From the NCBI RefSeq assembly GCF_002094855.1, contig NZ_ARYN01000008.1:1-64000 (forward strand): DNA of 64,000 nucleotides, given 5' to 3'. Every line of letters starts with the position of its first letter. Position 1 is the first letter of the stretch. Source of the stretch: Zunongwangia atlantica 22II14-10F7 (GTDB lineage Bacteria > Bacteroidota > Bacteroidia > Flavobacteriales > Flavobacteriaceae). A model generated the notes under the pieces. That model was given only the letters and a program-made list of their open reading frames with translations. It did not search any database and had not been told where the DNA came from. The position numbers and the translations under genes are program-made. Shown here piece by piece: positions 56,169 to 64,000 of the stretch.

Positions 56169-57020
56169 ATGGAAAAGCAGATTTTGGTACCTACTAATTT
56201 TTCAAAACATGCATGGAATGCTTTAGTGTTTGGTTTAAAACTTTACAAAAGTATTCCATGTAATTTTATTTTGCTGAATGTTTACGACGATGGTCGTGGA
56301 ATTAGCGATCGCATCCCAGGTATTAAAACTGAAGAAGATGTTGATGCAAAAGAAACATCTAAAGATGGTTTGGAAAGAATCATGCAGGGGCTAAGTTTTA
56401 GAAAAGAAAATCAAAATCACGAATTTGAGACCCTATCTTTAGAAGGTGATCTTGAAGATGTGGTACAGGAGATTGTAAATACACGATCTATAGATTTAAT
56501 CCTTTTGGGAGCTGAAGGGGCAAATGTAAATATTCACAGCTCCTATAAGTCGAAATTATCTAAATTGGCCGATTCTTTACAAAATTGTGCCATGCTTTTT
56601 ATTCCTGAAGATTTTGAGCTTACAGAGCAATCGGTAAATGAAATTGTATTTCCCACAACCCTTAGATTTCCGTTTCAGGAGAAAGAATTGGATCCTTTAA
56701 AAGATTTATCTTCAAATTCTGCTTCACCAATCAGGGTGCTTTATATCGATAGTGATGGCAAAGGATTAAACGAAGAGCAGCAAAGTTTTAAGGAAAACCT
56801 TGAAGAACATTTTTCAGCATTAAAAAATACTTTTCACAGGCTTACAAAAACAACAGCTTCTACCGGAATTCATTTATTCATCGAAAGTAGGCAAAGTACC
56901 ATGCTGGCTTTGTATAAAAGAAAACAGGGATTTTTCTCTAAACTTTTTTTACAATCTAAAGGAGACGATATTGAGTTTGATCCAGGTGTCCCTGTTTTAT
57001 TATTAAAAGAACTAGATTAA
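56169..57020 (+). CDS. Universal stress protein family
   Basis: Cytoplasmic protein of 283 residues. The N-terminal half has the Usp pattern: QILVPTNFSKHAWNALVFGL, a variable loop, and VNTRSIDLILLGAEGANVNI. The C-terminal half (from about 150) is a degenerate second Usp-like unit without a recognisable ATP-binding glycine motif. It ends 1 base before the convergent tenA stop. Confidence 0.82.
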   Translation: MEKQILVPTNFSKHAWNALVFGLKLYKSIPCNFILLNVYDDGRGISDRIPGIKTEEDVDAKETSKDGLERIMQGLSFRKENQNHEFETLSLEGDLEDVVQEIVNTRSIDLILLGAEGANVNIHSSYKSKLSKLADSLQNCAMLFIPEDFELTEQSVNEIVFPTTLRFPFQEKELDPLKDLSSNSASPIRVLYIDSDGKGLNEEQQSFKENLEEHFSALKNTFHRLTKTTASTGIHLFIESRQSTMLALYKRKQGFFSKLFLQSKGDDIEFDPGVPVLLLKELD

Positions 57021-57668
57021 TTACCAGCTTCGTAAGGTATACCCTGCATCCCAAAATTGATATTCTAAATGTGAAGCACTAACAAATGCTTCAGTCATTT
57101 TTGTGCGGACTTGCGGCGTAGTTTTGGCTGCGTGATCATCACAAATAGCAATGGCTTTTTGTACTGCTTCACCAAATTCTTCACCAGCATAGGTATCGAT
57201 CCACGCCTGATAAGGGTTTTCTCCAGATTGCTGATTCTCGTAAATATAATCGCCAACTTCTTTATAGATCCAAAAACACGGCAGGACTGCAGCCATAGCC
57301 ACTTCAAGATTCTCTATAGCAGCCGTGCTTTTCAGAAAATTGATATAATGATGGCAGGCCGGTTGAATAACTGGTTTTTCTGAAATTCCAAATTCTTTAA
57401 AATAAGATTCATGCAAAGCATTTTCTACTATAATTGCATTTTCTGCGAATTGAAGAAAGGCAAGTGTATTTTCAGTATCATAAGCTCTGGCCGCGATTAA
57501 CGCAAGGGCCCTTCCAAAATTTTCAAGATAAGCCGAATCCTGACTCATATAAAACTGAAATTTCTCTAAAGGCAAACTACCATCCATCAATTCAGTAATA
57601 AAAGGCATTTTTATGATTCGGTCGTAAATTGGGCTTATCGTTTGCCAGGTTTCTTTACTCCAGCTCAT
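57021..57668 (-). CDS. tenA: Aminopyrimidine aminohydrolase / thiaminase II
   Basis: TenA-family enzyme of 215 residues that recovers the pyrimidine of thiamin from breakdown products. The catalytic Cys is in AAVLPCFWIYKEVGDYI, and the later Glu in TYAGEEFGEAVQ and the aromatic pocket (YMSQDSAYLENFGRALALIA) match the family. Last gene of the thiM-thiE-thiD-tenA operon; its start overlaps thiD by 14 bases. Confidence 0.94.
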   Translation of the reverse strand: MSWSKETWQTISPIYDRIIKMPFITELMDGSLPLEKFQFYMSQDSAYLENFGRALALIAARAYDTENTLAFLQFAENAIIVENALHESYFKEFGISEKPVIQPACHHYINFLKSTAAIENLEVAMAAVLPCFWIYKEVGDYIYENQQSGENPYQAWIDTYAGEEFGEAVQKAIAICDDHAAKTTPQVRTKMTEAFVSASHLEYQFWDAGYTLRSW

Positions 57669-58488
57669 TTTTTATTAATTTTTGTGGGTTAAAAAAGTGA
57701 TTTAAAGGACCATTTCCTTCTCCTGTTTTTACATCTTTTCCGTAATTAATGGCGTTATGCGCAAACTCCTGTCCCAGCTTTACTGCTTCCAGCAGGTTTT
57801 CTCCTCTCGCTAAATAAGAAGCAATAGCAGAAGACAAAGTACAACCAGAACCATGTGTATTATTAGTGCTGAATTTCTCAAATTCATAAGAATGAACCTG
57901 CCCATCTTCAGCAAAATAAAGTGAGGTGATTTTATCGGTTTTTAGGTGTCCGCCTTTCATTAAAACAGATTTGCAGCCAAGATTCATTATCTTTTCGCCT
58001 GCTTTTTTCATATCGTCCAAACTTTCCACTTTCATTTCAGCAAGAACAGCGGCTTCATCCATATTTGGCGTAATGACGTCTGCTAACGGAAATAACTTTT
58101 CGACAATCGTTTTTATAGTTTCGTCTTCGATTAATTTATGTCCGCTGGTGGCCACCATTACGGGATCAAAAACCAACGGTGTTTTTGCATATTTTTGTAA
58201 TCCGCTAACGATCGTTTCTACCAATTCTGGAGTGTGAACCATTCCGATTTTCATCGCATCAGGAAAAATATCCTCAAAAATGCTATCAATTTGTTCTGAA
58301 ACTGCCTGGTAGGGAATAGTAAAGATGTTTTTTACACCGGTAGTATTTTGTACAGGAAGAGCCGTTAAAACTGAAGTTGCGTAACAGCCCAAGGCCGAAA
58401 AAGTTTTAATATCGGCCTGGATTCCTGCGCCGCCGCTGCCATCAAATCCTGCGATGGTTAGTGCTGAAGGATATTTATAAGTTTTCAT
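57655..58488 (-). CDS. thiD: Hydroxymethylpyrimidine / phosphomethylpyrimidine kinase
   Basis: ThiD, 277 residues, phosphorylates hydroxymethylpyrimidine twice for thiamin synthesis. The beginning ALTIAGFDGSGGAGIQADIK, the internal MVATSGHKLI and the ribokinase-fold anion-hole motif STNNTHGSGCTLSSAIASYL are diagnostic. Its ends overlap both neighbours by 14 bases, which shows translational coupling in the salvage operon. Confidence 0.96.
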   Translation of the reverse strand: MKTYKYPSALTIAGFDGSGGAGIQADIKTFSALGCYATSVLTALPVQNTTGVKNIFTIPYQAVSEQIDSIFEDIFPDAMKIGMVHTPELVETIVSGLQKYAKTPLVFDPVMVATSGHKLIEDETIKTIVEKLFPLADVITPNMDEAAVLAEMKVESLDDMKKAGEKIMNLGCKSVLMKGGHLKTDKITSLYFAEDGQVHSYEFEKFSTNNTHGSGCTLSSAIASYLARGENLLEAVKLGQEFAHNAINYGKDVKTGEGNGPLNHFFNPQKLIKNELE

Positions 58489-59122
58489 GTTGATTTTGGT
58501 GAATTTGAGATTTGATTTTTTCCGCTGCTTTTTTTGGATCTTCTGAAGTACAAATCGCCGAAACTACCGCAATACAATCGGCTCCCGCTTTTATAACTTC
58601 CGCAGCATTACCGGCATCCATTCGCCCAATCGCTACAAGTGGTTTTGGGGTTAAAGCACGTATTTTTTTGATGCCTTCGATTCCCCATTCGGTTACCGTA
58701 TCTGTTTTGGTTGCGGTGCTGTAAATTGGGCTAATTCCCAAATGATTAGCGACTTGGGTTTGTTCGTTTTCCAGCTGTTCCAGATATTCTATAGAATAGC
58801 CTATAGCCTTATTTCTATCCCATTTTTGCTGAATTTCAGTGGGTGGCATATCACTATTTCCCACATGAATTCCGAAGGAATCTACCGCTTTAGCCACGTC
58901 AAGATTATCATTGATGATAAGCGGAATTCGATATTTATCGGTTATCTTTTTAAGCGCTTCCGCTTTTTTTATAAATGCTGAAGTGTCTAAATTTTTTTCT
59001 CGAAGTTGAATAATATCCACGCCACCTTCAATAGACATTTCAGCAACTTGAAGCATCGGGAAGTGCACACAACTTTCTTCAGAAATCACCAGATATAGCT
59101 GATACGGAAAATCAGGATGCAT
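58475..59122 (-). CDS. thiE: Thiamin-phosphate synthase
   Basis: ThiE, 215 residues, couples the pyrimidine diphosphate and the thiazole phosphate. TIM-barrel blocks are GGVDIIQLREKNLD, IPLIINDNLDVAKAVDSFGI with HVGNSDMPP (the usual block is HVGQ-D-P, so Asn replaces Gln), the phosphate loop AIGRMDAGNAAEVIKAGADC and IAVVSAI. Its ATG overlaps the thiM stop by one base. Confidence 0.95.
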   Translation of the reverse strand: MHPDFPYQLYLVISEESCVHFPMLQVAEMSIEGGVDIIQLREKNLDTSAFIKKAEALKKITDKYRIPLIINDNLDVAKAVDSFGIHVGNSDMPPTEIQQKWDRNKAIGYSIEYLEQLENEQTQVANHLGISPIYSTATKTDTVTEWGIEGIKKIRALTPKPLVAIGRMDAGNAAEVIKAGADCIAVVSAICTSEDPKKAAEKIKSQIHQNQHENL

Positions 59123-59916
59123 TATTCGCTAATTTTAAGATGAGAAAGAAATTCCTCTTCGCTAATATTGTATAATTTATCGAGTAAATTTAGTTGAAGA
59201 CTACCCGGCCCGGCTGAATTTTTAGCGGCAATTTCGCCACAAACGCCCATTAGCGCCATTGCCGCAGCAGTAGCTTCAAATTTGTTTTCTAAGATAGCAG
59301 CAAAAGCAGCCGTTATAGCGGAAGCAGAGCATCCAAGACCGGTAACTTTAGCCATTAATGCATCCCCATTTTTTAGCGAAAGCTTTTGATCTTTATCGAT
59401 AATTATATCGGTCTCTCCAGAAATACAAACTGTTGCGTTAAACTCTTTATTTAAAGATTTAGCCGCTTCAATAGCTTCGGTACTTTCAGCAGTGCTATCT
59501 ACACCTTTAGTTGGAAGATTGGACGCTTTTGCCAACGCCATAATTTCTGAAGCATTTGCCCGTATAATTGTTGGTTTCAGCTCTAACAGTTCAGCAATAA
59601 TTTCATTACGATAAGCTGTTGCTCCGGCACCAACAGGATCTAGAAGCCAGGGTTTTCCAAGTTCATTTGCCTTTTTCGCGGCTTTGATCATGCTAATGCT
59701 CCAGTATTCATCTAAGGTACCAATGTTAACCACAAGTGCCTGGCAGATGTTAACCATGTCTTCAATTTCAGATTGTGCATGAGACATTATAGGTGAAGCG
59801 CCCGCCGCCAGTAAGGCATTTGCGGTATTATTCATCACTACATAATTGGTGATATTGTGAATTAATGGCACCGATTTTTTTACTTCCTGAATATGTTGCC
59901 AAAGGATTTTTTCCAT
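59122..59916 (-). CDS. thiM: Hydroxyethylthiazole kinase
   Basis: ThiM, 264 residues, phosphorylates salvaged thiazole. The diagnostic start SVPLIHNITNYVVMNNTANA and the GCSASAITAAFAA kinase motif (GLGCSASA) are present. I choose the ATG at 59916; an in-frame ATG at 59988 lies next to the TPP riboswitch and would add 24 unusual residues. First gene of the operon; the set holds only salvage and coupling enzymes, no thiC, thiG or thiH. Confidence 0.95.
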   Translation of the reverse strand: MEKILWQHIQEVKKSVPLIHNITNYVVMNNTANALLAAGASPIMSHAQSEIEDMVNICQALVVNIGTLDEYWSISMIKAAKKANELGKPWLLDPVGAGATAYRNEIIAELLELKPTIIRANASEIMALAKASNLPTKGVDSTAESTEAIEAAKSLNKEFNATVCISGETDIIIDKDQKLSLKNGDALMAKVTGLGCSASAITAAFAAILENKFEATAAAMALMGVCGEIAAKNSAGPGSLQLNLLDKLYNISEEEFLSHLKISE

Positions 59917-59993
59917 AAGATTTTTAATTTTTGGCTTTAGGGAAAAATATTCAGAAGAAATAGAAGTAGTAAAAGAGACTAAGCTCAATACAC

Positions 59994-60067
59994 TTTTCCC
60001 TACGACGGTTTAAACTGCATCAGGTTCAAAGGGACTCTCTCAATTCTTTTCAGAATACCCCTAAAGC
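59994..60067 (-). promoter_or_regulatory. TPP riboswitch (THI element)
   Basis: Read on the minus strand it has TTAGGGGTATTCTG, then TTGAGAGAGTCCC, TTTGAACCTGATGCAGTT and CCGTCGTAGGGAA, the conserved blocks of the thiamin pyrophosphate aptamer (the usual CTGAGA block is TTGAGA here). It precedes thiM. In the leader downstream, 59938-59946 can pair perfectly with the last 9 bases of the aptamer (59994-60002), a candidate off/on switch. Confidence 0.93.
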
Positions 60068-60279
60068 GAGATAAATGTAATGTAAATTTTAAGGCTGATA
60101 AAATATTTGCGGCTCATTAATCGATTAAGCTTAAAATATTTTATGATTGTTTCTATTTGAAACATTTATTATTGTATATTTAGCAAAATTATACGTATTT
60201 ATTAAGAATATTCGAGGTTTATTTCGTTATTGTTTAGATACTATTAAAATAAACTTCTATAAGAATCACACAAAAAAGG

Positions 60280-61164
60280 ATGACAGGATTAAAGAATTTA
60301 AGTAAAGCAGGAGTATTTTTTCTAATACTTACTTCATTTTCAATGTTTGGGCAGCGCCAATTTGGTGCAGCAACTTTATATACGGTAAGAGATGAAATGG
60401 CCGCAGCACCAGAAGAAACTATAGATGAAGTTTCAGAAATTGGTTATTTATATATTGAAGCTGCTGGTTATAGCGATGGAAAATTCTACGGAATGGAGCC
60501 TAAGAAATTTAAAAAACTACTGGCTAAATATCATACAAAACCTTTAAGTACACACCAGGGTGGCGTAACTATGGAAAACGTAGATAAAATGATTGAAGAT
60601 GTTAAGAAAGCCGGTTTTAAATATTTTGTGATTCCTGTGCCGCCTATGGGCCGTTTTACTTTTGATCCTGAAACACAAACAATGGGAATGGACGATGATC
60701 TGGATTTTTTAGTTGAAACTTTTAACACTATAGGAGAAAAATGTAAAAAAGCAGGTTTAGAGCTTTTATATCATAATCACGATTTTGAGTTTAAAGAAAA
60801 TGAAAATGGAATCGTACCTATCGAATATTTTCTGGAAAATACAGATCCAGAATTGGTGAATTTTCAAATGGATCTTTTTTGGGTAACCAAGGCGGGTGCA
60901 GATCCAGTAGCTTATTTCGAGAAATATCCAGGCCGTTTTAAATTATGGCATGTAAAAGATATGGACGAAGAAGGAAAATTTGCTCCAGTTGGCGAAGGAA
61001 CAATAGATTTTGGTAGAATCCTAAAAGAAAGAAAAGCTTCTGGGATGAAGTATTATATCGTAGAGCAGGACATGACTTTTGAATTAAAACCTCTTGAAGC
61101 TATTAAAATTAGCCATGATAACCTTAAAGATTTTGGCTTTGATAAAGTGAAATATAAAAAATAA
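60280..61164 (+). CDS. Exported sugar phosphate isomerase/epimerase-like TIM-barrel protein
   Basis: Protein of 294 residues of the AP-endonuclease-2/xylose-isomerase-like superfamily, with a signal peptide ending MFGQ, so periplasmic. Metal-site type blocks are LSTHQGGV, LLYHNHDFEF, FQMDLFWVTKAGADP and LWHVKDMDEEGKF; the ending IVEQDMTF supplies the last Glu. The substrate is unknown; such secreted members often occur with DUF1080 proteins in sugar-oxidation pathways, but the DUF1080 gene here is 44 kb away. Confidence 0.9.
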   Translation: MTGLKNLSKAGVFFLILTSFSMFGQRQFGAATLYTVRDEMAAAPEETIDEVSEIGYLYIEAAGYSDGKFYGMEPKKFKKLLAKYHTKPLSTHQGGVTMENVDKMIEDVKKAGFKYFVIPVPPMGRFTFDPETQTMGMDDDLDFLVETFNTIGEKCKKAGLELLYHNHDFEFKENENGIVPIEYFLENTDPELVNFQMDLFWVTKAGADPVAYFEKYPGRFKLWHVKDMDEEGKFAPVGEGTIDFGRILKERKASGMKYYIVEQDMTFELKPLEAIKISHDNLKDFGFDKVKYKK

Positions 61165-61207
61165 ACCTTAGAAATCGAAGGTTATAAAAATCCTCCATAT
61201 GTAATAG

Positions 61208-61243
61208 AAAAACCCTCTAAAGTTTAAACTGAAGAGGGTTTTT
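61208..61243 (+). terminator. Terminator of the TIM-barrel gene, possibly bidirectional
   Basis: AAAACCCTCT pairs with AGAGGGTTTT and ends in a T run; the AT-rich left arm makes it usable for the convergent gene ending at 61281 as well. Confidence 0.85.
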
Positions 61244-61280
61244 CGATATATAACTAATTTGGAGTTTTATGATTTAGGTC

Positions 61281-61928
61281 TTACGCAATACATCTTTTAC
61301 AAAGGTCATTTTCAAAATCAAAAAATGTATAGCATATCTTTTTAATTCCGTCGTAAACTTCACAAATGGTATTTTCAACAAACTTGTTTAGTTTCTTTAA
61401 TTCTGAATTTTCTTCAGAATCTAATAATGCATCTGAAAGTAGCACGTAAGTATTACTATTAACCGAATTCTTTAAAAGCTGATGTGCCTCAATAACCGTT
61501 TGTCCATAAAGCTTTTCAAACTTACCAATATTATATTGCGCTAAAGGGCCGTAATGTGCGATAAGCTTTAAAGAAAGATCTATATTTAATTGAAATTCTT
61601 CTTCTAAAAATTTTACTTCCTGATTAAAAACTTCTTTCATCAAACAAAATTGATGCAGAATGTCGTTGGCTGAAATTCTTTTTCCGTATTTAAAAAATAG
61701 TACCGCGTCACCTTCAATTTCAGAAATTTGAAGATCCAGTACATTACTTTTAATAATGGCGTTAAGTAATTTAGAAGTGATTAATTTACCAGTTTCTACA
61801 TCTGTAGTTTCAACAAAGCGGCTAAAACCACTAATATCTGGCATAATTATCGTTCCTTCAACTACTTTAGATTCGTATACATTTTTATTAATAAGATAGG
61901 GGAGTTGTCTGGTAATAGTTCTATTCAT
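61281..61928 (-). CDS. DUF2652 protein, nucleotidyl-cyclase-like
   Basis: Protein of 215 residues. It begins like class III cyclase homologues: GTIIMPDISGFSRFVETTDV and later ISEIEGDAVLFFKYGKRI match the metal-Asp and substrate blocks, but the transition-state Asn/Arg of an active cyclase are not evident, so activity is uncertain. The C-terminus has a Cys pair (NDLCKRCIA) of unknown use. It is divergent from the HxlR gene and shares its operator region, so it is a probable target of that regulator. Confidence 0.85.
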   Translation of the reverse strand: MNRTITRQLPYLINKNVYESKVVEGTIIMPDISGFSRFVETTDVETGKLITSKLLNAIIKSNVLDLQISEIEGDAVLFFKYGKRISANDILHQFCLMKEVFNQEVKFLEEEFQLNIDLSLKLIAHYGPLAQYNIGKFEKLYGQTVIEAHQLLKNSVNSNTYVLLSDALLDSEENSELKKLNKFVENTICEVYDGIKKICYTFFDFENDLCKRCIA

Positions 61929-62037
61929 AGCAATTTTTTATTTGATGAGTATATCAGATCATCGTAGATGATGCGATGAATCCAAGTAGTGCAATTTTTT
62001 CCTGTTAGTCTTTATTAAAAGCCTTTGCTTACACGCT

Positions 62038-62079
62038 TTTTGAAAATTCTTTTTCAAATTTATGTATATTTGATATACA
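62038..62079 (+). promoter_or_regulatory. Promoter and overlapping palindrome of the HxlR gene
   Basis: TTTG (62039-62042) and TATATTTG (62065-62072), 22 bases apart, match the Bacteroidota -33/-7 pattern. The palindrome TGTATAT-TTG-ATATACA (62063-62079) overlaps the -7 box, so a bound protein would block transcription. Confidence 0.6.
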
Positions 62080-62092
62080 AAAGTTAGTAATA

Positions 62093-62121
62093 AACAAAAT
62101 GTAAGTGATATACATTTTGTT
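62093..62121. promoter_or_regulatory. 11-bp-arm palindrome, candidate HxlR operator
   Basis: AACAAAATGTA, 7 bases, TACATTTTGTT is perfect. It lies just downstream of the predicted transcription start and shares TGATATACA with the upstream palindrome, so a dimer could bind both sites 35 bases apart. Autoregulation and control of the divergent DUF2652 gene are likely. Confidence 0.65.
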
Positions 62122-62134
62122 AGTATAATTTAGA

Positions 62135-62485
62135 ATGGGAGAATTATTAGATAAAAAGGTTTGCGAAAGCAAATTGGGTGCTATCGATGATGCACTTTAT
62201 GCCATTGGCGGTAAATGGAAACTTAAGATCATCATTGCACTTAAAGAAGGAAATAAACGTTTTAATGAACTGCAAAGAGCCTTGGATATTTCGGCCAGAA
62301 TGTTATCCAGAGAATTGAAAGATCTTGAACTTAATGGCTTTGTAGATCGCAAAGTATATACCGATACTCCTGTAGTTATAGAATACGAACTTACCGATTA
62401 TAGCAATTCTTTATCTGAAATTTTAGAAGCCTTAAGTTCGTGGGGAATTAAACACCGTGAAAAATTAATCGAGGAACGATCTTAA
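62135..62485 (+). CDS. HxlR-family transcriptional regulator
   Basis: Winged-helix regulator of 116 residues. The core ALYAIGGKWKLKIIIALKEG, NKRFNELQRALDISARMLSR and the wing YTDTPVVIEYELTDYS are typical of HxlR proteins. Cys10 lies ahead of the DNA-binding helices, where several family members sense oxidants or aldehydes. Clear palindromes in its promoter suggest autoregulation. Confidence 0.93.
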   Translation: MGELLDKKVCESKLGAIDDALYAIGGKWKLKIIIALKEGNKRFNELQRALDISARMLSRELKDLELNGFVDRKVYTDTPVVIEYELTDYSNSLSEILEALSSWGIKHREKLIEERS

Positions 62486-62637
62486 AAATGAAGTCTACTA
62501 AAATCGAAAATCGATAAAAATAACTTCAATTTTAGAAAATAAAGCATACAGCTAAGCGTTATAATTTGGACGAATCTTTTAAGAGAGATTTTCGTTATTT
62601 CGATAAAACTGCATTAATCTAACCTAATGTAGCTTGG

Positions 62638-62666
62638 AAAGCCTTTCGTAACTGAAAGGCTTTTTT
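62638..62666 (+). terminator. Terminator after the HxlR gene
   Basis: AAAGCCTTTC pairs perfectly with GAAAGGCTTT, followed by a T run. It lies about 150 bases after the stop. A dispersed element starts 18 bases further on. Confidence 0.85.
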
Positions 62667-62683
62667 AATACCTTATTTAGAAT

Positions 62684-62785
62684 TTTATTGGCACCGCCAA
62701 AGGGGTTAATACCTATTGGCTTGCCTCGAAATTAAAAATTTGTTTCCAACGAATGCCTCGAGGGCTTGCCCCAAGGTAGTTTACT
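62684..62785 (+). repeat. Dispersed 102-bp multi-hairpin element, copy E (full length)
   Basis: Same length and ends as copies A and B. The middle reads GGCTTGCCTCGAAATTAAAA, and the 3' module is CCTCGAGGGCTTGCCCCAAGG. It follows a terminator and precedes the sulfatase gene; the rest of 62486-62975 shows no gene. Confidence 0.9.
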
Positions 62786-62975
62786 CCTCAGTCCTAATGC
62801 ATAGTTAGAAATCGCTATCCTTTATACCTTACCAACTTGTCCTAGGTATTATGTATGTTTTGCTAAAGTTTTAAGAGCCAATTTTATAGATAACTCGTTT
62901 TCAAAGCATTTCTTTTATTGTTTTTAAGATTTTTTTTCTACTTTTAACAAATCCGAAATTTTATTAAATCAAAAC

Positions 62976-64000
62976 ATGAGTTATTCGAACTATTTTTTGC
63001 CTAAAAAGCTAAATCGATTTATGTCTATTGGGCTTTGTGGGGCACTTGCTTTAAATCTAAGTTGTAAAAATGCTGCTGAAACTAACGAAGATCAGGAAGA
63101 TGAACGTCCAAATATCGTGGTGATCATGGCCGATGATCTTGGGTTTTCAGATCTTGGAAGTTATGGTGGCGAAATTAATACGCCCAGTTTAGATCGTTTA
63201 GCTGAAAACGGACTCCGTTTCAACTCCTTCTATAATACTTCTCGTTGTTGCCCAAGTAGAGCAGCTTTATTAACGGGGCAATATCCACATCAGGCAGGAA
63301 TTGGTAGAATGACAATGGATATGGGAAAACCTGGTTATCGTGGAACCTTAGATTCTAACACAGTAACGATTGCTGAAGCTCTAAAACTTGCGGGATATCA
63401 AACGGCGATGACGGGAAAATGGCATGTTTCAGAAACAAATACATTAAATAACGAAGCTCAGTTAAAATGGTTGAGTCATCAGGAAGAGCATGGTGCATTC
63501 TCAGATACACTAACTTATCCAACCTCAAGAGGTTTTGATAAATACTACGGAAATATTTGGGGAGTTGTAGATTACTTTGATCCATTCAGTTTAGTAAATG
63601 GAACAGAGCAGGTAAAAGAAGTTCCTGAAGATTTCTATTACACCGATGCTATTGGTGATACTGCAGTGGCTTATGTAGACGATTTTGTACAAAAAAAGGA
63701 TCCATTTTTTCTTTATGTAGCCCATTGTGCGCCGCACTGGCCACTTATGGCTCCAGAAGAGGAGATTGCAAAATATAAAGATACTTTCAAAGGTTGGCGC
63801 CAAACCCGTGAAGATCGTTATAAAAGACTGGTAGAGAAAGGTATTTTACAGGGCGATATCGCAAAACTTTCAGAATTTATGTTTAAGGACCTTAACTGGG
63901 AAGAAAATGTAAATGAAAAATGGGATAGCCAGGCAATGGCCGTTCATGCGGCAATGGTAGATCGTATGGATCAAAATATTGGGAAGCTTATTGATAAGTT
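62976..64000 (+). CDS. Sulfatase lipoprotein, N-terminal part (cut by the window edge)
   Basis: Type I sulfatase, first 341 residues. The start MSYSNYFLPKKLNRFMSIGL leads to lipobox LNLSC with Cys30. The alkaline-phosphatase-fold blocks are present: NIVVIMADDLG with metal Asp53/Asp54, and the sulfatase signature CCPSRAALLTG, in which Cys91 should become formylglycine, then GKWHVSE. The 3' end lies outside. The sulfated substrate cannot be told; marine algal glycans are a common target. Confidence 0.95.
   Translation, partial: MSYSNYFLPKKLNRFMSIGLCGALALNLSCKNAAETNEDQEDERPNIVVIMADDLGFSDLGSYGGEINTPSLDRLAENGLRFNSFYNTSRCCPSRAALLTGQYPHQAGIGRMTMDMGKPGYRGTLDSNTVTIAEALKLAGYQTAMTGKWHVSETNTLNNEAQLKWLSHQEEHGAFSDTLTYPTSRGFDKYYGNIWGVVDYFDPFSLVNGTEQVKEVPEDFYYTDAIGDTAVAYVDDFVQKKDPFFLYVAHCAPHWPLMAPEEEIAKYKDTFKGWRQTREDRYKRLVEKGILQGDIAKLSEFMFKDLNWEENVNEKWDSQAMAVHAAMVDRMDQNIGKLIDK

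Noticed and set aside
57926-58237. Plus-strand frame of 103 codons
   Set aside because: Antisense of thiD, which is strongly conserved.
9740-62785. Five repeats as a CRISPR array
   Set aside because: Copies are tens of kilobases apart, with no regular spacers and no cas genes.
1-64000. tRNA or rRNA genes and prophage
   Set aside because: Reading the intergenic regions showed no cloverleaf-like or rRNA sequence, and no integrase, capsid or terminase gene.

Overview
The window looks like chromosomal DNA of a marine-type Flavobacteriaceae member (phylum Bacteroidota; a Zunongwangia/Gramella-like organism is my inference). The evidence is the AT-rich sequence, the scarcity of Shine-Dalgarno sites, TAnnTTTG-type promoters, a SusC/SusD pair, many lipoprotein signal peptides, and families typical of the phylum (DUF4494, DUF4159, RND-TolC fusion, DUF1080). 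I see no tRNA, rRNA, CRISPR array, prophage or transposase.

Layout. 1-5.5 kb: leftward metal-efflux operon (CzcA-type pump fused to a TolC-like domain, then its adaptor, cut by the window edge). 5.8-7.3 kb: MFS transporter and two tiny membrane proteins. 7.4-9.7 kb: exported beta-lactamase-fold serine hydrolase. 10-11 kb: lipoprotein resembling an aerolysin-type pore former. 11.1-15.2 kb: YbbA/YbbP-like ABC exporter divergent from a TesA-like esterase. 15.6-20.7 kb: DUF1080 protein, two-subunit molybdenum hydroxylase with a cupin lipoprotein, and a Cys-cluster protein. 20.9-24.7 kb: DUF4494 protein and TldD/TldE protease. 24.8-32.5 kb: DUF4159-MoxR-DUF58-BatA-DUF4175-membrane protein operon. 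33-36.6 kb: small or unknown genes, STAS protein, LytTR regulator. 36.7-42.6 kb: HAE1-type tripartite RND efflux operon. 43.5-53.5 kb: SusC/SusD, two alkaline phosphatases (one fused to a phosphodiesterase-like domain) and a large metallophosphoesterase, which together look like a phosphate-scavenging locus. 53.6-57 kb: glycosyltransferase, AraC regulator, universal stress protein. 57-60.1 kb: thiamin-salvage operon thiM-thiE-thiD-tenA under a TPP riboswitch. 60.3-64 kb: secreted TIM-barrel protein, DUF2652 protein divergent from an HxlR regulator with clear palindromic operators, and the start of a sulfatase.

The most unusual structure outside genes is a family of five intergenic copies of a 102-bp multi-hairpin element (9740, 32782, 35800, 42812, 62684), all in the same orientation, two starting within 20 bases of a terminator T-run and two with clean internal deletions. 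A second, degenerate composite repeat occurs twice in opposite orientation (about 15.2-15.5 and 51.4-51.75 kb), and one copy supplies the last codons and stop of a gene. Other points for follow-up are a perfect 15-bp inverted repeat before czcA, nested palindromes before the HxlR gene, an antisense-oriented terminator in the susC leader, and an alternative helix in the thiamin leader.
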